Part shown: one piece after another, positions 26,371 to 34,012 of the stretch
Position numbering within the stretch: the first letter of the stretch is position 1
How the letters are laid out: each line of letters opens with the position of its first letter
Origin: Pseudomonadota bacterium
Lineage (GTDB): Bacteria; Pseudomonadota; Gammaproteobacteria; Burkholderiales; Burkholderiaceae_C
Length of the DNA stretch: 64,000 nt
Assembly (NCBI GenBank): GCA_030538605.1
Contig: JAUNTQ010000008.1
Coordinates: forward strand, 1-64,000
Reading direction: 5' to 3'
Notes under the pieces: model-generated
Seen by the model: the letters and a program-made list of their open reading frames with translations, nothing else
What the model was told of the DNA's origin: nothing
Database searches by the model: none
Made by a program: the position numbers and the translations under genes

Positions 26371-27192
26371 TTACTCGTACCACCAGATGCGCACGAAGCC
26401 GGAACCGCCCTCGCCGCCATAGACGGACGACCCGGCCCCGCCGCCACCGCCGCCGCCGCTGTTCGCGCGGCCTGGCGTGGCAGCGGTGTTAGGGCTGTTG
26501 TAAGCACCATTGCCGCCACCCGAAGACCCGCCGCCGCCGGCGATGTGGCCCGCTGCGCCACCCCCGCCGCCGCCGCCAAAGCCGCAGAGCCCCGCGCCGC
26601 CATGCCCCAGCGTCGTTGATGCGGCGCTTGCGGCACCCGCACCGCCCGCACAGCCGTGCGTGCCCAAACCGGCCCTGCTGCCCGTCGACGCGGCTGCCAC
26701 GGCGCTGGTGCCACAAGCGCCCGCACCGCCCCCACCGCCGCCGTAGTAACCGGCCCCGGAGCCGCTGCCGCCGCCGCCGCCGCTGCCCCCGTTGCCACCG
26801 GCCCGCGTGACCGCACTCGACGCGTGGGACTCTCCGCCCCCACCCCCACCGGGGGCGCTTGCCAGCGCACCGATGCGCGACTCGCCGCCCGGTACGGTGG
26901 ACGGAGTGCCGCTGACACCGCCCGCACCGCCCGCACCCACCGTGACGGCGACCGCCTGGGTGATCGTGAGCGGCACCACCACGACCGCGCCGCCACCACC
27001 ACCGCCGCCCGAAGCATTGGTGTTGCCGCGACCACCGCCGCCGCCGCCGCCCACCAGCAAGGCCCAGCAGCCCCCGCCAGCGGCCACCAGGGCCGGGGGC
27101 GGCGTAAACGTGCCGCTGAAGGTGAACTCCTGAAACCGCAGCGCGCCACCGCCGCCACCGCCCCCGAGCTTGAAGATTTCCGTCCAGCCCAT
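26371..27192 (-). CDS. Glycine-rich tail adhesin
   Basis: 273 residues, start MGWTEIFKLGG. Long runs of Gly alternate with short hydrophobic steps, and it ends GGSGFVRIWWYE, the common ending of glycine-rich phage fibre tips. Such sequences fold as packed polyglycine-II helices with exposed loops that bind receptors, as in the T-even gp38 adhesins. The GGC/GGT-rich DNA makes it prone to length change. It follows two collagen-like genes, making an adhesin cassette. Confidence 0.7.
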   Translation of the reverse strand: MGWTEIFKLGGGGGGGALRFQEFTFSGTFTPPPALVAAGGGCWALLVGGGGGGGRGNTNASGGGGGGGAVVVVPLTITQAVAVTVGAGGAGGVSGTPSTVPGGESRIGALASAPGGGGGGESHASSAVTRAGGNGGSGGGGGSGSGAGYYGGGGGGAGACGTSAVAAASTGSRAGLGTHGCAGGAGAASAASTTLGHGGAGLCGFGGGGGGGAAGHIAGGGGSSGGGNGAYNSPNTAATPGRANSGGGGGGGAGSSVYGGEGGSGFVRIWWYE

Positions 27193-27196
27193 GGCG

Positions 27197-27715
27197 TCAG
27201 CCCAGCACGTACACCGAGCCGTCGCCGGTGTCCAGATACAGATCGCCCGCCTGCGCGCCGCTCACCACGCCGGGCGCGCCCGTGCCGGTGTACCAGCGCG
27301 TGCCGTCGCGGCCTGCGGCACCGGCCGGGCCGGCGTCACCCGCATCGCCCTTCGCGCCGGGGGTGCCGTCCGCGCCGGTGTTGCCGGTGTCGCCCTTGGG
27401 GCCGGGCACGCCCTGCAAGCCCTGCGGCCCTTGCGGGCCGGCGGGGCCGGCGTCGCCGCGCTCGCCCTTGAAGGCCACGCCCTCGCCATCGGGCGGAAAC
27501 GCGGTGCCGCTCCAGATGTAGAGCAGGCCGTCGGCCTGCACCAGGTAGCCGCTGCCCGCGTCGGCCGCGCCCAGGCCCGCCGGCAGCGCGGCGTAGGTCG
27601 CCACGCTGCCCGCGATGCGGATGCCCTTGCCGTCCTCGCCAGGGTCGCCCTTCGGCCCCTGCGCGCCTTGCAGGCCCTGCGGGCCACGAATGTTGCCTTG
27701 CTGTTGCCAAGCCAT
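27197..27715 (-). CDS. Collagen-like phage fibre protein 1
   Basis: 172 residues. Gly-X-Y triplets occur at residues 10-30 (GPQGLQGAQGPKGDPG) and about 83-135 (KGERGDAGPAGPQGPQ onward), around a small beta domain. It ends GDLYLDTGDGSVYVLG, a motif shared with the next collagen-like gene. Collagen-like stalks trimerise and space adhesive tips on phage fibres. Its stop is five bases from the glycine-rich gene's start. Confidence 0.75.
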   Translation of the reverse strand: MAWQQQGNIRGPQGLQGAQGPKGDPGEDGKGIRIAGSVATYAALPAGLGAADAGSGYLVQADGLLYIWSGTAFPPDGEGVAFKGERGDAGPAGPQGPQGLQGVPGPKGDTGNTGADGTPGAKGDAGDAGPAGAAGRDGTRWYTGTGAPGVVSGAQAGDLYLDTGDGSVYVLG

Positions 27716-27725
27716 TTGGATACTC

Positions 27726-27986
27726 CTAAAGCAGTTTGAAAACGTTGCCGGTGTCCAGGTCGAGGTAGGTGTCCCCCGGCTCGGCCCCGACGATCACGGC
27801 GGGCGGCTCGCCCCGGCCCGTGAAGCGGATTTGCCCGTCCTTGCCGGGCGGCCCCGGTGGCCCCGCCTGGCCGCCGCCTGGCCCGCAAGGGCCGGGCACG
27901 CCGACGACGGTGACGTTGACGCTGCTGCCCTGGTGCACCAGCGTGGTGACCAGCTCGCAGCCGTTGTGGAGGGTGGTGGTGCTCAT
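27726..27986 (-). CDS. Collagen-like phage fibre protein 2 (short)
   Basis: 86 residues from the ATG at 27986 (MSTTTLHNGCELVTTLVHQ). A short Gly-X-Y stretch (GPCGPGGGQAGPPGPPGKDG) is followed by GDTYLDLDTGNVFKLL, the same ending as the neighbouring collagen-like protein, suggesting duplication. The open frame extends to 28163, but this start follows the preceding gene's stop closely and the upstream codons are out of character. Confidence 0.65.
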   Translation of the reverse strand: MSTTTLHNGCELVTTLVHQGSSVNVTVVGVPGPCGPGGGQAGPPGPPGKDGQIRFTGRGEPPAVIVGAEPGDTYLDLDTGNVFKLL

Positions 27987-27990
27987 GTGC

Positions 27991-28323
27991 TCAAGGCTCC
28001 GGTGTGGTGATGGCGTCCAGCACCCGCACCGCGAACGTGCAGGTGTGCATGACGCGCCCGTCCGTGTCGCGGTAACGCACGTCGGCGGCCAGCTCGCCCA
28101 GCGGCCAGCCGTGCGTGTGCGCCGGCTCGGCACGCAGCTCGTAGCGGCCCTCGGGCGCGCCAAGCGGCGTCACCGCCAGCGCCGCCACCAGCCGCCCCTG
28201 CGCCGTGCGCAGCCAGCAGTCGATCTGCCAGTCGCTCACCGGCACGCCCACGCCGCCCGCCTGCAACTGGCACAGCAGCCGCAGCGAGCCGCCGCGCTTG
28301 AGGGTGATCACGGGCCGCGTCAT
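27991..28323 (-). CDS. Small structural-region phage protein
   Basis: 110 residues (MTRPVITLKRGGSLRLLCQL, then ADVRYRDTDGRVMHTCTFAVRV). The pattern is that of a single immunoglobulin-like beta-sandwich, as in small head or fibre decoration proteins. No family name is claimed. It is packed between the gp37-like gene and the collagen-like genes. Confidence 0.55.
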   Translation of the reverse strand: MTRPVITLKRGGSLRLLCQLQAGGVGVPVSDWQIDCWLRTAQGRLVAALAVTPLGAPEGRYELRAEPAHTHGWPLGELAADVRYRDTDGRVMHTCTFAVRVLDAITTPEP

Positions 28324-28329
28324 GGCGCG

Positions 28330-28812
28330 TCAACTCCTTGCCGCACAGGGGGCCACCTCTGCGCCGCGCTGCATCACGTGGTGCAGCTCGTAATAGTCGG
28401 CAAACAGCAGCACGCCCGCGTCGTAGTCCAGCACGCCCCCGCGCTGCCAGCCCAGCACGCGCGCGCCGGGGTAGGCCGGCTTGTGGCCGATCAGCGCCGC
28501 GCGCACCTGGCCGATCAGCGCGCGCGCCTCGCCCTGCATCTGCTCGCCGCGCGCCTCGCGGTAATGGCGCAGCGCCAGCACCACGCCAAACTCGGCATGC
28601 GCCTCTTGCGCGCACACGCCCACGCTGTGCGGCACCTTGCCCGTGTTGCGCTCCTCGGCAAAGATCACGTAGGCGCTGGGCGTGCGAAAGCCGCGCAGCT
28701 CTTTCACGGCGGCATAGTCGGCCGCGCCGCCAATGGTCTGCAACGCGGGCACCGCGCGCGCCAGGTGATCGACGATCAGCCGGGTGTCGAAAGGTGCAAA
28801 GCCCATCGCCAT
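28330..28812 (-). CDS. Mu gp37-like protein (DUF1834 type)
   Basis: 160 residues from the ATG at 28812, which overlaps the gp36-like stop (TGATG), so it is translationally coupled. FDTRLIVDHLARAVPALQTI and AYVIFAEERNTGK match the small head-tail connector family that follows gp36 in Mu-like phages. It probably helps finish the neck of the virion. Confidence 0.7.
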   Translation of the reverse strand: MAMGFAPFDTRLIVDHLARAVPALQTIGGAADYAAVKELRGFRTPSAYVIFAEERNTGKVPHSVGVCAQEAHAEFGVVLALRHYREARGEQMQGEARALIGQVRAALIGHKPAYPGARVLGWQRGGVLDYDAGVLLFADYYELHHVMQRGAEVAPCAARS

Positions 28813-29324
28813 CACCGCCAGTGCCGCAGCTGCTTGCGGCCGAAGACCAAGGGAGCGCTGTCGAAGATGGCCTGCGTCTTGTGCACCGCCACCGCGTCCT
28901 GCGCGCCCAGCGAAAACTTGCCATCGGCCACTTGCTGCAACAGCCGCAGCGCATCGCGCCAGGCGCGCTCGATGGGGTCTTTGCCATCGGGCGCAAGGCG
29001 GTTCTTGTGCAGGCGGTGGCGCGCAATGTCGCGCGCCCACGCGGCCACCAGACGGTGCACCGGCGCGCGCAGCGGCAGCGCATAGCCACGCTTGGCCAGA
29101 TACCCGTCAATCACCGCCCCCGCGTCGGCCACCGCATCGTCGATGCGCGCCAGCGCGCGCTGCGCAGCGGCCACTTCGTCGGTGGGCCACGCCGCCACGT
29201 CCTGCCCACGCAGCAGCGCATCGAGCAGCTCGGCCGCCACGGGGCGTGCGTGCTCGTCGCTGGCCACCTCGGACAGCTCCAGCGCGCCGGGGTTTTCAGC
29301 AAGTTCGGCGTGGGTGACGTACAT
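28812..29324 (-). CDS. Mu gp36-like protein (DUF1320 type)
   Basis: 170 residues from the ATG at 29324 (MYVTHAELAENPG). LARIDDAVADAGAVIDGYLA then RGYALPLRAPVHRLVAAW, with DIARHRLHKNRL, is characteristic of the gp36 family, an alpha-helical head-completion adaptor. The open frame reaches 29384, but that extension runs into a short-repeat stretch and is unlikely to be translated. Confidence 0.85.
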   Translation of the reverse strand: MYVTHAELAENPGALELSEVASDEHARPVAAELLDALLRGQDVAAWPTDEVAAAQRALARIDDAVADAGAVIDGYLAKRGYALPLRAPVHRLVAAWARDIARHRLHKNRLAPDGKDPIERAWRDALRLLQQVADGKFSLGAQDAVAVHKTQAIFDSAPLVFGRKQLRHWR

Positions 29325-29340
29325 GACAGGTTGGGGGCTG

Positions 29341-29392
29341 GGCGTTGAGCGGGTGGGCTTTCGCGCTGAACGCCGAACGCCCAACGCTCAAC
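29341..29392. repeat. GCGTTGAGCG-type short repeat (prophage copy 1)
   Basis: GGCGTTGAGCGGGTGGGC and GAACGCCGAACGCCCAACGC face each other as an inverted repeat, in the gap between the major head and gp36-like genes. Related to 8457-8484 and 30321-30351. Confidence 0.5.
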
Positions 29393-29397
29393 CTCTT

Positions 29398-30309
29398 TCA
29401 GAGCCAGTCGGCGATCAGCAGGTCAACCGCGCCGCGCACGTCGTTGCTCACCACGGCCGTGCCGGCGTCGTTTTCCACCAGCTCGTTGTTGAGCAGCTTT
29501 TGCGCCGTGAAGCGCAGCGCCTTGGGCACCACCAGCAGGTTGGGGCTGATGCCCAGCGGGCGGCCGTGGTCGCCCGTCTGGGTTTCCATGGCCGTGATCG
29601 CGTCCTTCAGGTTGGCAGCGGTCAGCGGCTTGTTGCTGGCGTGCGCCAGCTGCCAGAAACCGAAGCCCGCATTGCGGCGGCAGTCCACGCCATAGACGTA
29701 CTGGCTGCGGTTGAACACGTTCTCGTCCGTCTCGCCGACCATGCTGACAAACTGCGGTGCCTTGCGCGCCTGGAAGATCAGGGGCTTGAGCGCGCGGCGC
29801 GTCTCCAGCAAATACCAGCTGGGGCCAGAGCCACCCACGTCCGAGACGTTGGACACGTTGACAACCTTGCCCTTGTCATTGAGCACCGGGTGCGCCGCGC
29901 TGAAGAAGGGCTGGCCGTCGTAACACAGCGCGGTGCGCCCGTCTTTCAGCAGGCCAAACACCAGCTGATCGGGGTGCGCCTCCACGGCGCGGCCCATCTC
30001 GGTCATGAGCGGGGTATAGACGCCATAGTTGTCGTCTTCGATGGCCGTGCGCGGCACGCCCACCGTCAGCTCGAAAGGCTTGTTGCGGATGGTGTAGCCG
30101 TGGTTGCCGATGGCGTGCACCACGCGGTCGCCCAGCCATTCGCGCAGGCCCGGCAGCTGGCCCAGCCAGCCATATTCCTCCGCCGCCGTGGTGCTGGGCA
30201 CCGTGGTGGCGATCTGGCTGTACTGGCTGGCCGCCTGGCCCAGGCCCGCCTTGAAGGCGGCATTGAACGCGATGTAAAGCGTTTTCAGGTTGGCGTTGTT
30301 GATGAGCAT
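29398..30309 (-). CDS. T: Mu-type major head protein gpT
   Basis: 303 residues, start ATG at 30309 with GGAG eight bases ahead. YIAFNAAFKAGLGQA, EEYGWLGQLPGLREWLGDR, NKPFELTVGVPRTAIEDDNY and YDGQPFFSAAHPV are hallmark stretches of the Mu major head subunit family, which builds the capsid shell. Length agrees with Mu gpT (about 305). It follows the protease and decoration-like genes in the Mu order I-33-T. Confidence 0.95.
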   Translation of the reverse strand: MLINNANLKTLYIAFNAAFKAGLGQAASQYSQIATTVPSTTAAEEYGWLGQLPGLREWLGDRVVHAIGNHGYTIRNKPFELTVGVPRTAIEDDNYGVYTPLMTEMGRAVEAHPDQLVFGLLKDGRTALCYDGQPFFSAAHPVLNDKGKVVNVSNVSDVGGSGPSWYLLETRRALKPLIFQARKAPQFVSMVGETDENVFNRSQYVYGVDCRRNAGFGFWQLAHASNKPLTAANLKDAITAMETQTGDHGRPLGISPNLLVVPKALRFTAQKLLNNELVENDAGTAVVSNDVRGAVDLLIADWL

Positions 30310-30320
30310 GTTGAAACTCC

Positions 30321-30351
30321 GGTTGAGCGTTGAGCGTTTGGCGTTGAGCGT
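30321..30351. repeat. GCGTTGAGCG-type short repeat (prophage copy 2)
   Basis: GGTTGAGCGTTGAGCGTTTG then GCGTTGAGCG, three near-heptad copies, directly before the major head gene. Confidence 0.5.
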
Positions 30352-30360
30352 CGAAGCCGA

Positions 30361-30756
30361 TCAGCCGCCGATGCGAATCCACACGCCGCGCTCGTCCACG
30401 TCGAACACGGTGCCCGCCACGCAGTCGCCGGGCGTCTTGGTGACGGTCTGGTCATCGACCACGTAGGCGGCGGCACCAATGTCAGCACGCGTGATCTCGC
30501 CCGCGCCCGTGCCGCCGTCAAAACAGAACACGCCCACGGCCCCGTCCACGTGCTCGTCGCCCGCGCCATCGCTGGCGCGGCGCAGCGCCACCGCGCGCAC
30601 CGGCCTGGCCGACGCAGCGGTGGCAGGCGCGGCCTTGCCATCGGCATCCAGCACATACAAAGCACCGGCAAAAATCACGGCATCGGTGGCGAGCGGGTCG
30701 CTCACCAGTCGCCCCTCACGCTCGGGCGTGGGGCGGTCTTGGGTCAGGGCAGGCAT
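30361..30756 (-). CDS. Small head protein, possible capsid decoration protein
   Basis: 131 residues (MPALTQDRPTPEREGRLVSD). It sits between protease I and major head protein T, the place of Mu gp33 and of small capsid decoration proteins in many phages. AVIFAGALYVLDADGKAAPA, RPVRAVALRRA and YVVDDQTVTKTPGDCVAGTV have the beta-barrel pattern of capsid cement proteins. Role by position and pattern only. Confidence 0.65.
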   Translation of the reverse strand: MPALTQDRPTPEREGRLVSDPLATDAVIFAGALYVLDADGKAAPATAASARPVRAVALRRASDGAGDEHVDGAVGVFCFDGGTGAGEITRADIGAAAYVVDDQTVTKTPGDCVAGTVFDVDERGVWIRIGG

Positions 30757-30811
30757 GGTCGGTTTGCTCCAGATGGAAAAGGGTTGCGGGGCGTGCCGTA
30801 TCGCGCGGGCG

Positions 30812-31942
30812 TCAAGCGCGGCCCGTGGCGTACTGCTCGGGCGTCAGGCCGCAGGCAGCGGCCACGGCCAGCTCGTCGGCACTCAGGGCCGGCGTGCAGG
30901 GCTTGTCACCACCAGGTGCCTTGCCCTGCGTCTGCGTGGCCGTCAGCGCCGCAATCGGCTGCGCGGTTTGCAGGTAGGCGGTGAGTGCGGCCAGGTTGCT
31001 CTTGCCCAGCTCGCGCGCCCACGCCTCTTGCGCGGGCAGCAGGCGGCCATCGGCCAGCGCGGGCACCACCTGGTCATCCACCGCGCGCGCAGCCTGCGCC
31101 GCCGTGAGCGCGGCCACGTTGGTTTGCAGCTCCTTGACCACCGCAATCGGCACGTACTGCGCCGGGTCAGGCGCGGCGGGCGTGGCCGGTGTGGCCTGCG
31201 CAGCGCAGGCAGCGGTCACCGCGTCGGGCGCGGCGGCGGCGTCGAGCTTGAGGGCGGCCAGCGCCGCATCGGCCTGCGCCTTGCGCGCGGTGCACGCGGC
31301 CAGGGCGGCGTCTTCGGTGGTGTCGGCAGGCAGGCCCAGGGCCGCCAGCAGTTTTTCAAGCAGGGTCACATCGGTCTCCGGTTGAGAGGGGTTGAAACGG
31401 GCGGTCGCGGCCACGGCCAGGTCAAGCGCCTGCATGCCCGAGATCGCGGGGTGGTTGGTCAGCGCGCCCATCAAGATGCGCTGCACCTCGCCCGTGGCGC
31501 GGCTGTACTCGAAGACGGGCGAGAAATAGCGGTATTCGCCCGCCGCAATCAGCTCGCGGGCGCGCGCCGTCAGCTCGGCCTCGGCAAACAGGCCGCGCCC
31601 GTCGATCCAGCGCAAGGCATGCATCCAGCCCGCCGCAGGTGCAGGTTGGCCGTTGGTTTCCTTGTGCAGTGTCTGGTGCTCGTAGTCGATCACCGGCGGC
31701 TGCGCCGCATCGAACGCAGCGGCCACGCGCGCCGCCACATCGGCGCTCATGCGCCAGGCCGGCACATCCAGCGTGCGCCCATCGTTGGGGCCAAAATCCT
31801 GCGCGGGCATCAGCTGCAACAGCACCCGCTGCGCGCCCGCGCTCTCCGGCGTGGTAGGCACGGCAGCAAAGCAGGCCGCCACCGCCACCGCGCCAAAGGC
31901 GGCGGCTTTCAGCTTGCGGTGAGAAAGCGCTTGAGATGCCAT
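30812..31942 (-). CDS. I: Mu-type head protease/scaffold gpI
   Basis: 376 residues from the ATG at 31942 (another at 31951). VLLQLMPAQDFGPNDGR, VIDYEHQTLHKETNG, AAGWMHALRWID and YRYFSPVFEY are signature stretches of the Mu I protease that matures the capsid; the conserved His lies in IDYEHQT. The C-terminal 200 residues are Ala-rich helix and would act as scaffold, as the internal product Z does in Mu. An odd hydrophobic N-terminal run (AAAFGAVAVAACFAAVP) precedes the protease core. Confidence 0.9.
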   Translation of the reverse strand: MASQALSHRKLKAAAFGAVAVAACFAAVPTTPESAGAQRVLLQLMPAQDFGPNDGRTLDVPAWRMSADVAARVAAAFDAAQPPVIDYEHQTLHKETNGQPAPAAGWMHALRWIDGRGLFAEAELTARARELIAAGEYRYFSPVFEYSRATGEVQRILMGALTNHPAISGMQALDLAVAATARFNPSQPETDVTLLEKLLAALGLPADTTEDAALAACTARKAQADAALAALKLDAAAAPDAVTAACAAQATPATPAAPDPAQYVPIAVVKELQTNVAALTAAQAARAVDDQVVPALADGRLLPAQEAWARELGKSNLAALTAYLQTAQPIAALTATQTQGKAPGGDKPCTPALSADELAVAAACGLTPEQYATGRA

Positions 31943-31983
31943 GGGCGGCATCGTCGCGCCGGGGGTGCGGCGGCGCGAACTAA

Positions 31984-32113
31984 AACGCTTTAGAAAATGC
32001 AGCGCCTGCCCACCGGTATGGCTCCCTCTGCCTCTGGGAGAGGGCGGGGGTGAGGGCAGCCACCCTCGCTTGCGCCGTGCCGCAGCCATGCAGGGCAGAC
32101 ATTCATGCCCGCG
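31984..32113. repeat. Repeat-rich gap between mor and gpI, with family-C palindrome (copy 2)
   Basis: Contains the dyad CTAAAACGCTTTAG (31980-31993), a run CCCTCTGCCTCTGGGAGAGG followed by GCGGGGGTGAGGGCAG, and GCAGGGCAGACATTCATGCC at 32090-32109. No gene is supported here. A late promoter may lie in this gap, as it falls just downstream of mor, but I cannot point to it. Confidence 0.45.
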
Positions 32114-32140
32114 CGCACCCCGCTCCGCCAGCCCTGCGCC

Positions 32141-32563
32141 TCAATCCTCGCCATCCAGATCAAGCCGCCCCTGCCGCCGCGCAAACCGCTCACGCTGCCA
32201 CGCATCCACAATCTGCCGCACCCGCATCTCCGTCAGCCCATAGGCGGCGGCCAGCTCGCGGTAATTGTTCCCGCGAAAGCGCCCGCACATCTCGCGGTCG
32301 CGCGCCGACAAGTGCACCGCCACCCCCTTGGCCAGATACGTCGCGCGCCCACCCAACTGCTCGGCCAGGTGCTGCAACTGCATGCACGCCTGCCGCGCCC
32401 AGCCTTGCAGCTGCGCCAGCCAGTCCCCCACCGGCGCGCGGCAGCCCGCGCGCGCATCGTGCAGCACCAGCGCTTCATACAGGCACGTGGCCACCGTCCG
32501 CATGTCGGGCGTCAGCTCCGTGGGCAGCAGCGCGTCCAGCACGGCGGCTTCGGCGGGGGACAT
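32141..32563 (-). CDS. mor: Mor-family middle transcription activator
   Basis: 140 residues from the ATG at 32563, preceded by GGGAG at good spacing; a longer frame to 32665 passes through a repeat and is rejected. The C-terminus MCGRFRGNNYRELAAAYGLT followed by EMRVRQIVDAWQRERF is the Mor/C helix-turn-helix that binds as a dimer to phage promoters lacking a good -35 box. It directly follows gemA, as in Mu, and probably switches on the leftward structural genes. Confidence 0.88.
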   Translation of the reverse strand: MSPAEAAVLDALLPTELTPDMRTVATCLYEALVLHDARAGCRAPVGDWLAQLQGWARQACMQLQHLAEQLGGRATYLAKGVAVHLSARDREMCGRFRGNNYRELAAAYGLTEMRVRQIVDAWQRERFARRQGRLDLDGED

Positions 32564-32571
32564 GTAACTCC

Positions 32572-32650
32572 CACGCTGCACCGCTGCGCGTGTTTCGCTG
32601 CCCCCCGAGAGGGCTTGCCCGTCTTGGGACGGCCCGGCGGCGGGCATGTG
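32572..32650. repeat. Family-B repeat (copy 1)
   Basis: GCGTGTTTCGCTGCCCCCCG, GAGAGGGCTTGCCC, TTGGGACGGCCCGGCGG and CGGGCATGTG. An inverted copy is at 36269-36360. It overlaps the rejected N-terminal extension of mor. Confidence 0.6.
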
Positions 32651-32669
32651 GCGCTCGGCGCTCATGACA

Positions 32670-33092
32670 TCACCGCCCCTGCCAGAGCTTGAGGCTCTCG
32701 ATCAACGTGTGCAGCTGCGCGTCGCTGCAAAAGCGCACATGGTCTGGCCCCACCTGCCGCTTGACCCATGCCTGCAAGCCCGCCGGGCCGGGCTGGCTCA
32801 GCTTGCCCGCACGGCCAAGCGCATCCCACAGCGCCCACACCTTGCGCTCCAGCGGGCGCGCGGCCTGCTTGTATTTAGGCTGCTGGTCGGCGCGCACGGG
32901 CCTGGCAGGGGCCAGGTCCAGCGTCTCGGCCAGGCGCTGCATGTGCTCGCGCACGCGCGCGCGCTCAGGCTCTGTCATGGCCTTGCTGCTGGCCTTGCCG
33001 GTGCGCGCGATCAGCAGCGCGCGATAGTCTTCGTCACTCAGACGCAGCTTGGCCTTGAGCACGTGAATGGCGGCGATGTGGTTGGCGCTCAT
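32670..33092 (-). CDS. gemA: GemA-like early regulator (Mu gp16 family)
   Basis: 140 residues. AAIHVLKAKLRLSDEDYRAL, ARTGKASSKAMTEPERARVR and a C-terminus with ALGRAGKLSQ...WVKRQVG match the GemA/DUF1018 family of transposable phages, which modulates host gene expression and DNA topology. It overlaps the upstream gene by four bases and lies immediately before mor, as in Mu. Confidence 0.9.
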   Translation of the reverse strand: MSANHIAAIHVLKAKLRLSDEDYRALLIARTGKASSKAMTEPERARVREHMQRLAETLDLAPARPVRADQQPKYKQAARPLERKVWALWDALGRAGKLSQPGPAGLQAWVKRQVGPDHVRFCSDAQLHTLIESLKLWQGR

Positions 33093-33616
33093 GGGCGCAG
33101 CTCCAGCGGCAGCCGCTCGGCGGGTATCTCCAGCGTCTGCGCCAGCAGCTCGCCGCCGGGCATGCGCGCCACCGCCACCAGCTCACCCACGCGCCGCGCC
33201 AGGCCCACGCCCGTCCATTCGCGCCCGGCATGCAGCACGCAGCCGCCTGCGCGCACGCGCCGCAAGAACCACGACGAGCTGATGCGCCCCGTGCGGCCCT
33301 TGTAATCAGCCCACGCGCGCAGAATGCGGCGCGCATCGTCGGGCCAGTAACCCGCGCGCAACTGGTGGATGGTGCCCAACGACAGGCGCAGTGCGTTTGC
33401 CGCCTCGCGCACCGAACCATCGCAGGCAAACGCCAGCAAATCGGGCGGCGGCGTTTGGGGGCCGCTGGCGGGCCTGGAAGGGGCAGGACGCCCCGATGCT
33501 GCACCCCGCGTGCTGTCGGGCCGTGTACCCCTGTCAAAAGTGTTCCCTTGGCCCACTGGCCGTCCTTCGGTCGATGCATCGGTCACGACGCCATCCCTTA
33601 TCAGATTCTTGAACAT
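33089..33616 (-). CDS. Early phage protein with helix-turn-helix-like segment
   Basis: 175 residues from the ATG at 33616. The first 60 residues are Pro/Ser/Arg-rich and probably disordered. LLAFACDGSVREAANALRLS followed by LGTIHQLRAGYWP looks like a helix-turn-helix of the kind that reads DNA. The last 50 residues (RISSSWFLRRVRAGGCVLHA) are basic. It is coupled to gemA by an ATGA overlap. Family not recognised. Confidence 0.6.
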   Translation of the reverse strand: MFKNLIRDGVVTDASTEGRPVGQGNTFDRGTRPDSTRGAASGRPAPSRPASGPQTPPPDLLAFACDGSVREAANALRLSLGTIHQLRAGYWPDDARRILRAWADYKGRTGRISSSWFLRRVRAGGCVLHAGREWTGVGLARRVGELVAVARMPGGELLAQTLEIPAERLPLELRP

Positions 33617-33639
33617 GGGGAGAGTCCTTTTTTGAGGTT

Positions 33640-33719
33640 TGGCGCGCCACGCAGGACTCGAACCCGCATCTGACCAGGTTCAGCAGCCCAGCCCGCCTTG
33701 TCCGTTAGACCAATGGCGC
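33640..33719 (-). tRNA. Degenerate tRNA-like gene with encoded CCA
   Basis: 80 bases. The acceptor GCGCCAT pairs fully with GTGGCGC (one G-T) and is followed by G then CCA. The D arm is GTCT-AACGGACA-AGGC with full pairing. The T arm is GCGGG-TTCGAGT-CCTGC. The centre, 27 bases rather than the usual 22-23, forms no good anticodon arm: the best fit, loop CTGCTGA (anticodon GCU), pairs only three of five positions. It is either a decayed phage tRNA or a tRNA mimic. It lies in the 111-base gap between early genes. Confidence 0.6.
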
Positions 33720-33727
33720 TCATTTGT

Positions 33728-34012
33728 TCAGCCCTCCAGGCGGTGCCGCACGGAGGTGGGAAAGGGGTTGTGCGCCGCAGGCCCGTCAACCCTGGGCAGG
33801 TTCACACCTGTCGGCTCTTCCAGGAACGGGCTGCGGTCTTGCCCGCTCAGCTTCAGGTAGTCGTTTTCCACCTTGGCGCTGTCCACCAGCACGGTGGCCA
33901 CCTGCGCCACGGCGCGGGCGCGCTCCACTTCCATGGGGTTGTCGCGGTCGCGCAGCGCGCGCAGTGTCTGCATCAGCTCGCTGCGCACGTCGTTGATGTG
34001 GGGGGTGTTCAT
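33728..34012 (-). CDS. Early phage protein, unknown
   Basis: 94 residues (MNTPHINDVRSELMQTLRAL). Helical, with EVERARAVAQVATVLVDSAK and a Pro-rich tail. It starts in an ATGA overlap with the HNH gene. The first half resembles small phage proteins of early operons, but no family is claimed. Confidence 0.6.
   Translation of the reverse strand: MNTPHINDVRSELMQTLRALRDRDNPMEVERARAVAQVATVLVDSAKVENDYLKLSGQDRSPFLEEPTGVNLPRVDGPAAHNPFPTSVRHRLEG

Noticed and set aside
26371..27986. Tandem-repeat or CRISPR-like array in the glycine/collagen DNA
   Set aside because: Repeats are codon-level Gly and Gly-X-Y patterns within open frames; no uniform repeat-spacer units are present in the window.
32141..32665. 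Longer 174-residue form of Mor
   Set aside because: The added residues are translated repeat sequence; the ATG at 32563 has a good ribosome site.
33640..33719. A functional serine tRNA (anticodon GCU)
   Set aside because: Only three of five anticodon-stem pairs form and there is no long variable arm as serine tRNAs need.
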